This document shows, piece after piece, positions 6,891 through 15,149 of a stretch of 64,000 bases of DNA (position 1 is its first letter; each line of letters starts with the position of its first letter). The DNA is from Macrococcus capreoli. GTDB lineage: Bacteria; Bacillota; Bacilli; Staphylococcales; Staphylococcaceae. The stretch is taken from positions 1 through 64,000 of the forward strand of contig NZ_JAOTIS010000014.1 in the NCBI RefSeq assembly GCF_025628935.1, read 5' to 3'. Position numbers and translations under genes: made by a program. Under the pieces are notes generated by a model. That model saw only the letters and a list, made by a program, of their open reading frames with translations. It was not told where the DNA came from and did not search any database.

Positions 6891-7379
6891 ATGGAACAAT
6901 TAATTAATAAAAAGATTATCGAAATTATTGAATATGTAAATGAAATGATACCTGAAGAATGGGACGAGTTTTATGTCAATGGCGATATTAATGGAGAAGA
7001 AGGTGGAATATTCTTTTACTATAGAATCAATGATGAATGGATTTATAGTCATGATATGTACGATATTTATGAAGGATATACAATGGAGGAATATGAAAAA
7101 GATTGGGATACACTATTTTATTTAGCAGTAGACCTCCAACAAATCTTCCGGGATCACAATCAACCGATTTGGTCAGATGTAATTATACATATTGATGGAA
7201 ATATGAAATTGACAACTGAGTTTGATTATGCAGAATGGGATTATAGCAGATATAATGAGTATCAAAAAATGGATTTTTTCAGACATGAATATTTAAAATT
7301 ACCACTTGAAGATATTGACGAAGCTTTTTTTGAAGAAATGAAAGCCTTCAAAGAAAGAGAAAACAGTAAACAACAGTAA
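6891..7379 (+). CDS. esaG: EsaG-like antitoxin (DUF600), third copy
   Basis: 162 residues, starting at 6891 with AAGGAG upstream. It matches the second copy almost perfectly to about residue 88 and then diverges (HNQPIWSDVIIHIDGNMKLT, AEWDYSRYNEYQ, RHEYLKLPLEDIDEAFFEE), rejoining at EMKAFKERENSK. The mosaic pattern of a constant front, variable back and constant tail suggests that the variable ~35 residues contact the variable toxin. Function is inferred from the family: a cytosolic inhibitor of EsaD-type nucleases. Confidence 0.8.
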   Translation: MEQLINKKIIEIIEYVNEMIPEEWDEFYVNGDINGEEGGIFFYYRINDEWIYSHDMYDIYEGYTMEEYEKDWDTLFYLAVDLQQIFRDHNQPIWSDVIIHIDGNMKLTTEFDYAEWDYSRYNEYQKMDFFRHEYLKLPLEDIDEAFFEEMKAFKERENSKQQ

Positions 7380-7522
7380 TACAGAATCAGAAATAATAAC
7401 ATGATTCCTCTGTGTTGATTTTATGTAAGTGGTAGTTTAAGAGATGTATTCAATTCATTATAGAACAAGGCGCTTTCTACTAGTTATCGCATATTGGTAA
7501 AAATTTATGAAGGAATCGATGG

Positions 7523-7769
7523 TTAATTATTAGAAATAAATATTTAGAAGAAGTTAAATGGAAATCATTTATTAAATTCAGAAGATTAGATTCGCTTATT
7601 ATTTATATCATTATTTTATATGTTATAGCCATGCAGTGCCTACTATTTTATTTTAATGGTAGTTACATTTTCAGATATATTCCTATATATGTTAGATAAA
7701 TTTGTATACTGGAATAAGAAATTTAATGATGAGTTTAATCGAAAATATTTTAGTGATGCGGAAAAGTAA
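7523..7769 (+). pseudogene. Broken copy of the six-helix membrane protein
   Basis: Translation gives RNKYLEEVKWKSFIKF, then RRLDSLIIYIIILY, ending at a stop near 7700. In another frame from 7689 it reads MLDKFVYWNKKFNDEFNRKY and continues to SDAEK plus stop at 7769. The first part matches the N-termini of the proteins at 2371 and 3190; the second matches the extreme C-terminus of the protein at 3190. The start codon is lost (ATT in place of ATG), the middle ~150 residues are deleted and the frame is shifted. The rest of 7380-8217 holds no gene. Confidence 0.75.
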
Positions 7770-7950
7770 TTTATTTTCCAATATTAGTGATTGTTTTATT
7801 TAGTTTTAATTTTTTCTGATTGCCCATATGCGACAAATCCCTCTTTTTATTAACATTTATATCCGTTTCAATAACAACACTTACCATTGGGATAGTAATT
7901 CGTCAGTAAAAATAGTAATTATATACGTTTCACTTAAGTAATACAAAAAT

Positions 7951-7983
7951 CGATTTACAACTTTATGTAAATCGTTTTTTTTG
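7951..7983 (+). terminator. Rho-independent terminator
   Basis: CGATTTAC-aactttat-GTAAATCG followed by eight T. It has no intact gene just upstream and probably served the broken membrane-protein gene. Confidence 0.7.
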
Positions 7984-8217
7984 TGAGCATACTAATATTT
8001 AATTTTAATTGGAGATTAATTCAGACTAGATGTTTGATGCTGATAAGTGTTAATTGAACAACATTTCTATATTTTAACATAATTCCAATAAGTCAATTTA
8101 CTTAAAAATTGTAAATTGATATGATATATGTATAGATATTTTATATAAAGATTGCTATTTACCGGAATAAAATTTTGTTATGATGCAATATACCAACGAT
8201 ACATTAATGAGGTGATA

Positions 8218-9030
8218 ATGAAAAAATATAAAAAAGGGTTACTTATTTTTACATTTTTAATGATTGTATTAATAGCAAGCGCAATTATTATTCCTAAAAA
8301 TATAAATCCAAAGATCGAACAAGCATTTGAGAAACATTTGTCGATTTACCCGGTGAAAAGATTAGAAGATTTTTACGATTTGGAAGGGTTTAGAGACAAA
8401 GAGTTTGATCAAAAAGATAAAGGTACTTGGGTATTAGAATCGAGTTTCACCAAAGCGTTCAAATATAAGGGACCAGTAATTACTCATAAAATAGTACTTT
8501 ATTTAGACAGAAATAAAAAAACTGGTGAAGGGCAATATAGCTATAATCTGGATTATCATGAATTAGGTGGATATGAACAACACACTTATAACGTTGAATT
8601 GAAAAATAATCACTTATACATTATCAATAGAGCTGATGATTTAGAAAAGAAATTTGTAGAAAACTTCAGGTTCCTTGTGCAGGATAAAAAATTCGAGCAA
8701 TTGAATAAGTATAAATTGATTAAAACTAACTATATTCCAACTGTCCCAAAATACAGTTCTGTATATCAACTGGATAAAAATAACGAGATAAATCGATGGG
8801 TACAAAATCGTTATCATATGGCTCCAAAAGCTGCGACGTTATATTTAGAAGGGTTGGTAATTTTAAAGGAAATAGTAGCGGGGATTTCTTTTTTGAAATT
8901 AGATACCGTGACCAGGAAGACTATTATTTTAGAGAAAGGATCAATTACCGACCATCAAATGAGTAATAACCGCAAACACAATCACAATTTTGAGCATTTA
9001 CTTAATATAGTGAATGAAGTCAATAAATGA
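8218..9030 (+). CDS. TilA/Csa1-family (DUF576) tandem protein, frameshifted at the C-terminus and lacking a lipobox
   Basis: The start is the ATG at 8218 (GAGGTGATA just upstream). It is a member of the staphylococcal tandem-lipoprotein family: FEKHLSIYPVKRLEDFYDLE, FRDKEFDQKDKGTWVLES, and VENFRFLVQDKKFEQL. Two oddities. The N-terminal hydrophobic segment (LLIFTFLMIVLIASAIIIPK) has no cysteine, so it would be a membrane-anchored or secreted protein, not a lipoprotein. At about 8854 one base is missing after YLEG; restoring the frame gives GNFKGNSSGDFFFEIRYRDQ and the family's ending NYRPSNE with a stop at 8966. As it stands, the last ~60 residues are foreign, so the gene is probably inactive. 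Related TilA proteins block the secreted lipase TslA, encoded downstream. Confidence 0.7.
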   Translation: MKKYKKGLLIFTFLMIVLIASAIIIPKNINPKIEQAFEKHLSIYPVKRLEDFYDLEGFRDKEFDQKDKGTWVLESSFTKAFKYKGPVITHKIVLYLDRNKKTGEGQYSYNLDYHELGGYEQHTYNVELKNNHLYIINRADDLEKKFVENFRFLVQDKKFEQLNKYKLIKTNYIPTVPKYSSVYQLDKNNEINRWVQNRYHMAPKAATLYLEGLVILKEIVAGISFLKLDTVTRKTIILEKGSITDHQMSNNRKHNHNFEHLLNIVNEVNK

Positions 9031-9043
9031 AAGGGTTGAGTAT

Positions 9044-9796
9044 ATGTCTCGTAGAAAACTTAATGCTGCTTGTATCGTTGTTAGCTTAATGATGTTAAAT
9101 ACAGGATGTTCCAATATCGCCATAACAAAAGATCAAAAAGTTGAACAAGCATTTGAGAAACATTTATCGATTTATCCTGTGAAAAGTTTGGAAGATTTTT
9201 ATGATATGGAAGGGTTTAGAGACAAAGAGTTTGATAAAGACGATAAAGGGACGTGGGTGTTAAGTTCAAAAATAGTAACACAGTCAAATAAAAATGCTCC
9301 ATTAGATGTGAAAGGAATTGTGTTATTTCTAAATCGTAATAAGCGTGAGGGATATGGAAATTTAAGGTATGCAACTGTTTATGATGATCATAGTAAGTAT
9401 AAAGAAACAAAATACAAAATTGAATATAAAAATAATCGATTATTTTTAAAAGATAAAGCAACTAGTGAGGTAAAGCATTTTGTAGAAAACTTTAGATTTC
9501 TAGTGCAAGATGAACAAATTGGTGATTTAAGTAAATTTAAAAAGATTGATAGTACTTATAATTCCAATGTTCCTCTATACACATCTGAATATCAATTGGA
9601 TAAAAATAATAACATAAACCAATGGGTCCAAAACCATTATAATTTGGCAGAAAAAGATGCAACGCTTTATTTAGAAGGTACGGGTGATTTGAAAGGAAGT
9701 AGTACGGGCGATTTCTATTTTGAAGTTAGAAACAGTAAAAAACAAGGAGATAATTGCTATTTTAGCGAAAGTATTACTTATCAGCCATCAAAATAA
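9044..9796 (+). CDS. TilA/Csa1-family (DUF576) tandem lipoprotein, probable immunity to the lipase effector
   Basis: 250 residues. The start at ATG 9044 gives MSRRKLNAACIVV and a lipoprotein signal ending LNTGC, with lipidation at Cys ~22. The DUF576 body follows: FEKHLSIYPVKSLEDFYDME, KGTWVLSSKIV, VENFRFLVQDEQIGDLSKFK, LYLEGTGDLKGSSTGDFYFE, ending ITYQPSK. Of the three copies this is the most typical. In S. aureus the DUF576 lipoprotein TilA sits on the outer face of the membrane and neutralises the T7SS lipase TslA; here the lipase gene lies two genes downstream in the same direction. The role is inferred from that parallel. Confidence 0.8.
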   Translation: MSRRKLNAACIVVSLMMLNTGCSNIAITKDQKVEQAFEKHLSIYPVKSLEDFYDMEGFRDKEFDKDDKGTWVLSSKIVTQSNKNAPLDVKGIVLFLNRNKREGYGNLRYATVYDDHSKYKETKYKIEYKNNRLFLKDKATSEVKHFVENFRFLVQDEQIGDLSKFKKIDSTYNSNVPLYTSEYQLDKNNNINQWVQNHYNLAEKDATLYLEGTGDLKGSSTGDFYFEVRNSKKQGDNCYFSESITYQPSK

Positions 9797-9836
9797 TTGC
9801 GAAAGTTTTAACGTATTTGAAGAAAAAGGAGCAGAT

Positions 9837-10601
9837 ATGATGTCTCGTAGAAAACTTAATGCTACTTGTATCGTTGTTAGTTTAATGATGTTATTACAAG
9901 GATGTTCCAATATCGCCATAACAAAAGATCAACAAGTTGAACAAGCATTTGAGAAACATTTATCGATTTATCCGGTGAAAAGTTTGGAAGATTTTTATGA
10001 TATGGAAGGGTTTAGAGACAAAGAGTTTGATAAAGACGATAAAGGGACGTGGGTTGTGAGTTCTAAAATAGCTATACAAAAGGACGACAGTTCACCACTA
10101 GTTTCTAAAAATATTTATCTATTCTTTAATAAAAACAATAATAAAGCTACTGGTAAATTTGTATTAAGTAAAATCTATGAGGATTTTAGTAAAAATACAG
10201 AAAATGAATACAGAATCGCTTACAGCAATAATAAGATTGAATTACTCGATAATGCACCTAAAGAAGTAGAACTGTTCTTAAAAGATTATAAATTTTTAGT
10301 TGAAGAAAAATCATTCAAATCACTTAATAATTTACCTAAAATAAGCTCTAGGCATAATGATAATCTTCCACTTTATTCTATTAACTACTTAATAAAACAA
10401 GATAATGAAATAAACAAGTGGTTACAACAAAAATATAAATTTATGAAACAAGATGCCATTATGAATATTGAAAATAGCGGAGAATTAAGTAATTCTAGTC
10501 TTAGTAACTTCTATTTTAAGGTTCGATATAAAGGTAAAAAGGAAGAAATTCAGTATTTTAGAGAAAGCATAAATTTTAAACCATCAAAAGGGGGATATTA
10601 A
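9837..10601 (+). CDS. TilA/Csa1-family (DUF576) tandem lipoprotein, third copy
   Basis: 254 residues from ATG 9837 (AAAGGAG 5 nt upstream). The signal peptide and lipobox end in LLQGC. The first ~75 residues are almost identical to the previous copy at DNA and protein level (KSLEDFYDMEGFRDKEFDKD), whereas the rest has diverged (YLFFNKNNNKATGKF, KDYKFLVEEKSFKSL, ESINFKPSKGGY). The stop overlaps the start of the lipase gene (TAATG), so this copy is translationally coupled to the effector and is the best candidate for its cognate immunity protein. Duplication with divergence of the body fits selection for recognising different lipases. Confidence 0.8.
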   Translation: MMSRRKLNATCIVVSLMMLLQGCSNIAITKDQQVEQAFEKHLSIYPVKSLEDFYDMEGFRDKEFDKDDKGTWVVSSKIAIQKDDSSPLVSKNIYLFFNKNNNKATGKFVLSKIYEDFSKNTENEYRIAYSNNKIELLDNAPKEVELFLKDYKFLVEEKSFKSLNNLPKISSRHNDNLPLYSINYLIKQDNEINKWLQQKYKFMKQDAIMNIENSGELSNSSLSNFYFKVRYKGKKEEIQYFRESINFKPSKGGY

Positions 10602-11989
10602 TGAAATTACAAATAGATGAAAATATTGATTATCAATCAGAGGCTACTAGTACAGTTTCAAGTATCTCCTATTCAATAGAGAATGCTCTTTTTAATAAAA
10701 ATACCAAGAGAGAAATTTTTGATTTCATAAATGATATTAAAAACGAAAAACATTTCCCCAAAAACCTCACTTTCATCGATGCACATTTAGATGAAGCAAA
10801 TGGTTTATGTGCGAGCGCTTTTTTAGATGATAAAACAGGTAAGGTTATTATTGGTCTTACAGGTACTAATAACGATACTTCATTATTACATGCGACAAAA
10901 GATTGGATAGCTAATGCCAATATCGCCCTTTCGGTAAGGAACGCGAAAGATCCATATTACAAACCAACTCAAGCATTTATCGAAAAGATTGATAAAAAAT
11001 ATGATATAGACACATTTACTGGACATTCTAAAGGCGGGCATGACGCAATAATATTAGGCCTACATAATAAAGTAGATAATATTGTCGTCTATAATTCAGC
11101 TCCTGTATATCATGAAGAAGCTCCCAATGTACCATTTTTATTCCCGACTGAACGACAGTTAGACATAACTATGAAACATTTATTCGACAAATGGAGTGAA
11201 GAAGATAATAAAATTTACTCAGAAGATTTACTTGCTATGGAACCTGAAAGCAGAAAAAAGCTAGAACAACAGAACTTGAAAAAATTAAAATCAGATATAA
11301 AGAATTATAAAGGAAATCTAACATGGTTTGTTACAAATCATGACTTCTTAAATTGGATTAATATAAATACAGGAAGTACAACTGCTGGTAATAATGTCTT
11401 GATTGATAATGAACTTGGACATGGTATGAGTAGCTTTCATGGTAAGGATGCCCAAACTGTTATTATGCAATCATTAATGAATCCAACAAAAGAATTTATC
11501 TCCAAAACGCAAACAGCGATTTATGAAAAAGCCGTGAAGCATAACCTTCAAAAATTAGATCAACTTTCAATAAGGTTAAGCAATAGCGGAAGTTTCACTA
11601 GTAATCATCAAATCATGTTAGATAAAGTTACATCGTTTGTTATTGTATCAGGATACAAAAACATTATAGAAGAATTTATTAAATCATTAACATCTGAATA
11701 TGAAAAATGTATTGAAAAATATAAATTGAATTGGTCAGGAACTATTGAAAATGCTAATTTCATAGGAGATTGTTTGTCAAGTTACGAACAAATTGAAGCA
11801 CTTGAGCATGGTGGTGCAACAGAACATAATGCTTTAAATGAACCTGTAGAAAAAATAGAAGAAAAGATATCAAAATTAAAATCTTTTAATCATGATTGTA
11901 TAGCATCTCTAGAAAAAATTGAAAATAGTATTAAAGACATGATTGAAAAAGACGAAACTTTATCACATGATTTTGGGGTGTTCTTATGA
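10601..11989 (+). CDS. tslA: TslA-like type VII secreted lipase effector
   Basis: 462 residues without signal peptide. Residues ~60-240 form an alpha/beta-hydrolase domain: VIIGLTGTNNDTSLLHATKD is the oxyanion strand region, and FTGHSKGGHDAIILGLH is the GHSxGG nucleophile elbow. A conserved late histidine in LGHGMSSFHGKD may complete the triad. The C-terminal ~190 residues are helical (KTQTAIYEKAVKHNLQKLDQ, EALEHGGATEHNALNEPVEK) and resemble an LXG-like targeting domain placed at the wrong end. That reverse order, plus the upstream DUF576 lipoproteins and two small helical genes downstream, matches the S. aureus TslA-TilA-TlaA1-TlaA2 module, a secreted lipase active on membrane lipids. The assignment comes from family knowledge; I could not run an alignment. 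Confidence 0.82.
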   Translation: MKLQIDENIDYQSEATSTVSSISYSIENALFNKNTKREIFDFINDIKNEKHFPKNLTFIDAHLDEANGLCASAFLDDKTGKVIIGLTGTNNDTSLLHATKDWIANANIALSVRNAKDPYYKPTQAFIEKIDKKYDIDTFTGHSKGGHDAIILGLHNKVDNIVVYNSAPVYHEEAPNVPFLFPTERQLDITMKHLFDKWSEEDNKIYSEDLLAMEPESRKKLEQQNLKKLKSDIKNYKGNLTWFVTNHDFLNWININTGSTTAGNNVLIDNELGHGMSSFHGKDAQTVIMQSLMNPTKEFISKTQTAIYEKAVKHNLQKLDQLSIRLSNSGSFTSNHQIMLDKVTSFVIVSGYKNIIEEFIKSLTSEYEKCIEKYKLNWSGTIENANFIGDCLSSYEQIEALEHGGATEHNALNEPVEKIEEKISKLKSFNHDCIASLEKIENSIKDMIEKDETLSHDFGVFL

Positions 11990-12318
11990 GCAACAAATAT
12001 TATAAACTGCAAATGCTTGAAGAATCTTACTACGATCAACAAAGAGAAGTTGATAAAATGATTGATGCATTGTTAGAGATGAAACATCAAGCTTTAAAAA
12101 AAAGAGAGCAGATATACGATAAATGTCAGTATCTATATTCTAAAGGTGAATTATTACAAGGTTATCAACATAAATTGGACGGTATATTAATGCATTATCA
12201 TGATAATGTTCAAAGATTAATTTCAAATGAACTAAATGTATTAGAAGAATATCGAGATGAAAGTCGCAAAACATTTAGAAAATCATATGATTTAATGATG
12301 GAGGAAAAAGATGAATGA
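11986..12318 (+). CDS. Small helical T7SS accessory protein (TlaA1-like)
   Basis: 110 residues, almost entirely helical and charged (YYDQQREVDKMIDALLEMKH, KKREQIYDKCQYLYSKGELL), with heptad-like spacing. The ATG overlaps the lipase stop by four bases (ATGA), which indicates coupled translation. By position and size it matches TlaA1 / DUF3958-type partners, which bind the helical targeting domain of the lipase or of LXG toxins and go with it to the secretion machine. Which of the two small genes corresponds to TlaA1 or TlaA2 is assigned by order only. Confidence 0.65.
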   Translation: MSNKYYKLQMLEESYYDQQREVDKMIDALLEMKHQALKKREQIYDKCQYLYSKGELLQGYQHKLDGILMHYHDNVQRLISNELNVLEEYRDESRKTFRKSYDLMMEEKDE

Positions 12319-12610
12319 ATTTACACTCGATAAGCAAATAGAAATAAATGCAAACCTTAAAATTATGGAAATAGAGAGACATACTGAAAAATCAACGATT
12401 TCAAATATTATTGCACCAGCTTGTACCGAAAAAAGAAATGAGATTAATGAATTTGTTATCAAGTTAGAAACACAAAAAAGTGAAGAATTTAACAATGATC
12501 TACATAGATTTATTAATAATTTTAAAGACAAGAATAATGGAATGTGGGTTGATAGTGCAATGACTGAAATGGAGAATAATATTCAAAAGTTTAATGATAT
12601 ACTCCATTAA
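12311..12610 (+). CDS. WXG100-like T7SS accessory protein (TlaA2-like)
   Basis: 99 residues, two predicted helices broken around KNNGMWVDSAMTEMENN, where GMW may take the place of the WXG turn. The size and position fit the DUF3130 / TIGR04197 class of WXG100-like partners. It overlaps the preceding gene by 8 bp, with the GGAGG ribosome binding site inside that gene. It is the last gene of the lipase operon; no clear terminator follows before the hairpin repeat array, whose first hairpin starts 50 bp downstream. Confidence 0.62.
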   Translation: MNEFTLDKQIEINANLKIMEIERHTEKSTISNIIAPACTEKRNEINEFVIKLETQKSEEFNNDLHRFINNFKDKNNGMWVDSAMTEMENNIQKFNDILH

Positions 12611-12659
12611 ATATATGAACACATTAATAAGAAATAGAATTTATTATACTATTTAGTTC

Positions 12660-13032
12660 GTTAGTTCGCAATAGTACCGAGAAAAGCGAACTAACATCAA
12701 CAATTTATAGTCTAGGCAACAATGTACACAAGAAATCCAGGTAGTTAGTTCGCAATAGTACCGAGAAAAGCGAACTAACGTCAATAATTTATAGTCTAGG
12801 CAACAATGTACACAAGAAATCCAGGTAGTTAGTTCGCAATAATACCGAGAAAAGCGAACTAACGTCAATAATTTATAGTCTAGGCAACAATGTACACAAG
12901 AAATCCAGGTAGTTAGTTCGCAATAATACCGAGAAAAGCGAACTAACATCAACAATTTATAGGTCTAGGCAACAATGTACACAAGAAATCCAGGTAGTTA
13001 GTTCGCAATAGTACCTAGAAAAGCGAACTAAC
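12660..13032. repeat. Array of five 84-bp repeats, each with a perfect 10-bp-stem hairpin
   Basis: The unit starts at 12660, 12744, 12828, 12912 and 12997 (periods 84, 84, 84, 85). Each unit has a 36-bp palindromic part, GTTAGTTCGC - 16-nt loop - GCGAACTAAC, and 48-49 bp that are nearly the same in every copy (GTCAATAATTTATAG, TCTAGGCAACAATG, ACAAGAAATCCAGGTA). The fifth copy has only the hairpin part. Loop variants (aatagta in copies 1, 2 and 5, aataata in 3 and 4; ccga against ccta in copy 5) show some age. There is no protein in it: the long reverse-strand frame exists only because 84 is divisible by three. Confidence 0.9.
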
Positions 13033-13082
13033 GTCAAACAACATCTTACTATCATCATTTACTACAACGATCAATCCACGCA

Positions 13083-13141
13083 AAAAAGAGGTTGAAACAT
13101 AAGTGTTTCACCTCTCGTGAACACCTTATATTTCAACCTCA
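13083..13141 (-). terminator. Terminator of pckA
   Basis: Read on the minus strand, GAGGTTGAAATATAAG pairs with CTTATGTTTCAACCTC and is followed by TTTTTT. Confidence 0.8.
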
Positions 13142-13151
13142 TCGATTAAGA

Positions 13152-14741
13152 TTACCCTCTAAACGTAAATCCGCCTTTTGCTTCAATCTCAGCAGATTTC
13201 TCACCAAACTTCTTAAAGTTCTCCTGGAAACGAAGTGCTAAATCTTTCGCTTTCTCATCATACGCATCTTGAGAAACCCACGCATTACGTGGCATTAAGA
13301 TTTCTTTCGGCACACCAGCCACTGAATTCGGAACATATAATCCGAAAATAGGATCTTGTGTAAATTCAGAGTTCTTAATTTCTCCACTAATCGCACGACG
13401 AATCATTGAACGTGTATGTGTTAAGTTCATACGGCTACCAACTCCGTACTCTCCGCCAGTCCATCCTGTGTTCACTAAGTATACATCTGAACCGTGTTTG
13501 TCAATTAGATCACCTAACATATTTGCATATACTGTTGCATGTAATGGTAAGAATGGTGATCCAAAGCATGTAGAGAATACTGGTTGTGGGCTTGTAACAC
13601 CACGTTCAGTTCCCGCTAATTTAGATGTAAATCCACTTAAGAAGTGATACATTGCTTGTTCTTTCGTTAATTTAGAAATTGGAGGTAATACCCCAAAAGC
13701 ATCTGCAGTTAAGAAGATGATCGTTTTCGCGTGTCCTGCAATCGATGGTAATACGATGTTATCAATATTTTCAATTGGGTAAGCAGCACGTGTATTTTCT
13801 GTTAATGATTTATCTGTATAATCAGGGAACCCTTTGTCATCTACTTTAACGTTCTCTAAGATGGCACCATATCGAATTGCATCATAAATTTGTGGTTCTT
13901 TCTCACGTGATAAATCGATTGTTTTCGCATAGCAGCCACCTTCGATATTGAAGACACCATTATCGTTCCAGCCGTGCTCATCGTCACCGATTAATTTACG
14001 ATGTGGATCTGCTGATAAAGTCGTCTTACCTGTTCCTGATAATCCGAAGAATAACGCAACGTCTTTATTCTCACCAACGTTAGCTGAACAGTGCATACTC
14101 ATAACACCGTGTTTTGGTAATAAGTAGTTCATAACACCGAAGATACCTTTTTTCATTTCACCGGCATATTCAGTTCCACCGATTAAGATGATTTTATGTT
14201 TAAAGCTTGTCATAATGAATGTTTCTGATTTCGTACCATCAATTTTTGGATCTGCTTTAAAGTGTGGTGCAGAGATAATTGTGAAGTCCGGGTCAATTAA
14301 GATGCCTTCATTATATGTTTCTGGACGGATGAACATTGTACGTGCGAATAAATTGTGCCATGCTAATTCGTTAATCACACGTAATTTTAATTGTGTTGCA
14401 GGATCTGCACCTGCATATCCATTGAATTCATAGACTTTTTCTTTTGTCCCTAAGTAGTCTAATACGCGGTCTAATAGTTTTAAGAAGATGTCTTCTGAGA
14501 TAGGTTGGTTAATAGTGCCCCAGTCAATCACATCTTTTGTTTCTTCTTCTTCAACGATAAATTTATCTTTAGGTGATCGTCCTGTATATTTACCAGTTTC
14601 TGTTCTCACAGCGCCAGACTCTGTAAGAACACCTTCTCGGTTTGCAAGAATTTCATTGATCAATTGCGTTCTTGATAATTGGTTTAATACAGTGTCGCTC
14701 TTTAATAAGCTGTCTAATTTAGCAAAGATTTGTTCGCTCAT
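13152..14741 (-). CDS. pckA: Phosphoenolpyruvate carboxykinase (ATP)
   Basis: 529 residues, the usual length of ATP-dependent PEPCK. It converts oxaloacetate and ATP to phosphoenolpyruvate and CO2, the first committed step of gluconeogenesis, in the cytosol. Visible motifs: [12 protein letters not shown] near the N-terminus, the P-loop [15 protein letters not shown], the metal-binding LIGDDEHGW, and [15 protein letters not shown] near the C-terminus. The start is set at the ATG at 14741 (MSEQIFAKL) because GGGGGA lies 8 nt upstream; an in-frame extension to 14804 has no ribosome binding site. It is divergent from metK, as in S. aureus. An inverted repeat at 14799-14820 overlaps its promoter region. 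Confidence 0.97.
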   Translation of the reverse strand: MSEQIFAKLDSLLKSDTVLNQLSRTQLINEILANREGVLTESGAVRTETGKYTGRSPKDKFIVEEEETKDVIDWGTINQPISEDIFLKLLDRVLDYLGTKEKVYEFNGYAGADPATQLKLRVINELAWHNLFARTMFIRPETYNEGILIDPDFTIISAPHFKADPKIDGTKSETFIMTSFKHKIILIGGTEYAGEMKKGIFGVMNYLLPKHGVMSMHCSANVGENKDVALFFGLSGTGKTTLSADPHRKLIGDDEHGWNDNGVFNIEGGCYAKTIDLSREKEPQIYDAIRYGAILENVKVDDKGFPDYTDKSLTENTRAAYPIENIDNIVLPSIAGHAKTIIFLTADAFGVLPPISKLTKEQAMYHFLSGFTSKLAGTERGVTSPQPVFSTCFGSPFLPLHATVYANMLGDLIDKHGSDVYLVNTGWTGGEYGVGSRMNLTHTRSMIRRAISGEIKNSEFTQDPIFGLYVPNSVAGVPKEILMPRNAWVSQDAYDEKAKDLALRFQENFKKFGEKSAEIEAKGGFTFRG

Positions 14742-14794
14742 TTCAAGGTCCCCCAAGTTTATATTTTCTGCTAATGTAAGCAGTTTCATGAAAT

Positions 14795-14820
14795 AGTATA
14801 ACACAAGGTAACTGGTGTTA
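14795..14820 (-). promoter_or_regulatory. Possible pckA promoter and operator
   Basis: On the minus strand TATACT (14800-14795) is a fair -10 box. TAACAC-10 nt-GTGTTA (14799-14820) is an inverted repeat over the -35/-10 region with no good -35 box, which fits a regulated gluconeogenic gene. The regulator is unknown. Confidence 0.35.
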
Positions 14821-14887
14821 CATTAAATATCAAAAAAATTTTAACAGCACACAATTATTCAGAAAATTTGGGCTTCATTTAGAAAAG

Positions 14888-14916
14888 TTGACAGCTTACA
14901 AAAAGTTTAGTATTAT
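14888..14916 (+). promoter_or_regulatory. metK promoter
   Basis: TTGACA (14888-14893), a 17-bp spacer and TATTAT (14911-14916), placed so that transcription would start just before the SAM riboswitch. Confidence 0.75.
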
Positions 14917-14933
14917 CTTACTTGCGGATTCTC

Positions 14934-15102
14934 TTATCCAGAGTGGTGGAGGGACATGGACCCTGTGAAGCCCAGCAACCCTTAACATAGAGGTTAAGTA
15001 AGGTGCCAAACCGTTTGCAGACAGTTGTCTGAACGATAAGAGTAGAATGGACTAATTATGTTTATTAGCCTTCTCTCTTAAAGGAGAGAGGGCTATTTTT
15101 AA
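14934..15102 (+). ncRNA. SAM-I (S-box) riboswitch with terminator, upstream of metK
   Basis: The aptamer runs from CTTATCCAGAG (14934) to GAACGATAAG (about 15042), with the S-box core GGTGGAGGGAC, GAAGCCCAGCAACC and GGTGCCAAACC; the P1 stem pairs CTTATC with GATAAG. The terminator AGCCTTCTCTCTT/AAGGAGAGAGGGCT with TTTTT follows at 15066-15102. Known behaviour: when SAM is abundant the aptamer folds and lets the terminator form, switching off SAM synthetase. Confidence 0.95.
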
Positions 15103-15149
15103 TTTTGTAGCTTGGACCGTAAAAATATATATAATAGGAGTGTTTATAC

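Larger units (their letters stand above)
6222..7156 (+). repeat. 554-bp tandem duplication of the esaG unit
   Basis: Bases 6222-6602 recur at 6776-7156 with only a few differences: antitoxin 3' end, GCGATAAG hairpin, spacer, ribosome binding site and the first ~88 codons of the next antitoxin. Similarity drops sharply after that point, leaving different gene 3' halves. This is a duplication followed by replacement or gene conversion at the variable end. Confidence 0.8.

Noticed and set aside
12653-12955. 100-residue reverse-strand protein with internal 28-residue repeats
   Set aside because: It is only the 84-bp DNA repeat read in a frame that stays open because 84 is a multiple of three; there is no ribosome binding site.
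12660-13032. CRISPR array
   Set aside because: The palindromic repeats of 36 bp look suitable, but the 48-bp spacers are nearly identical to each other and no cas gene is near.
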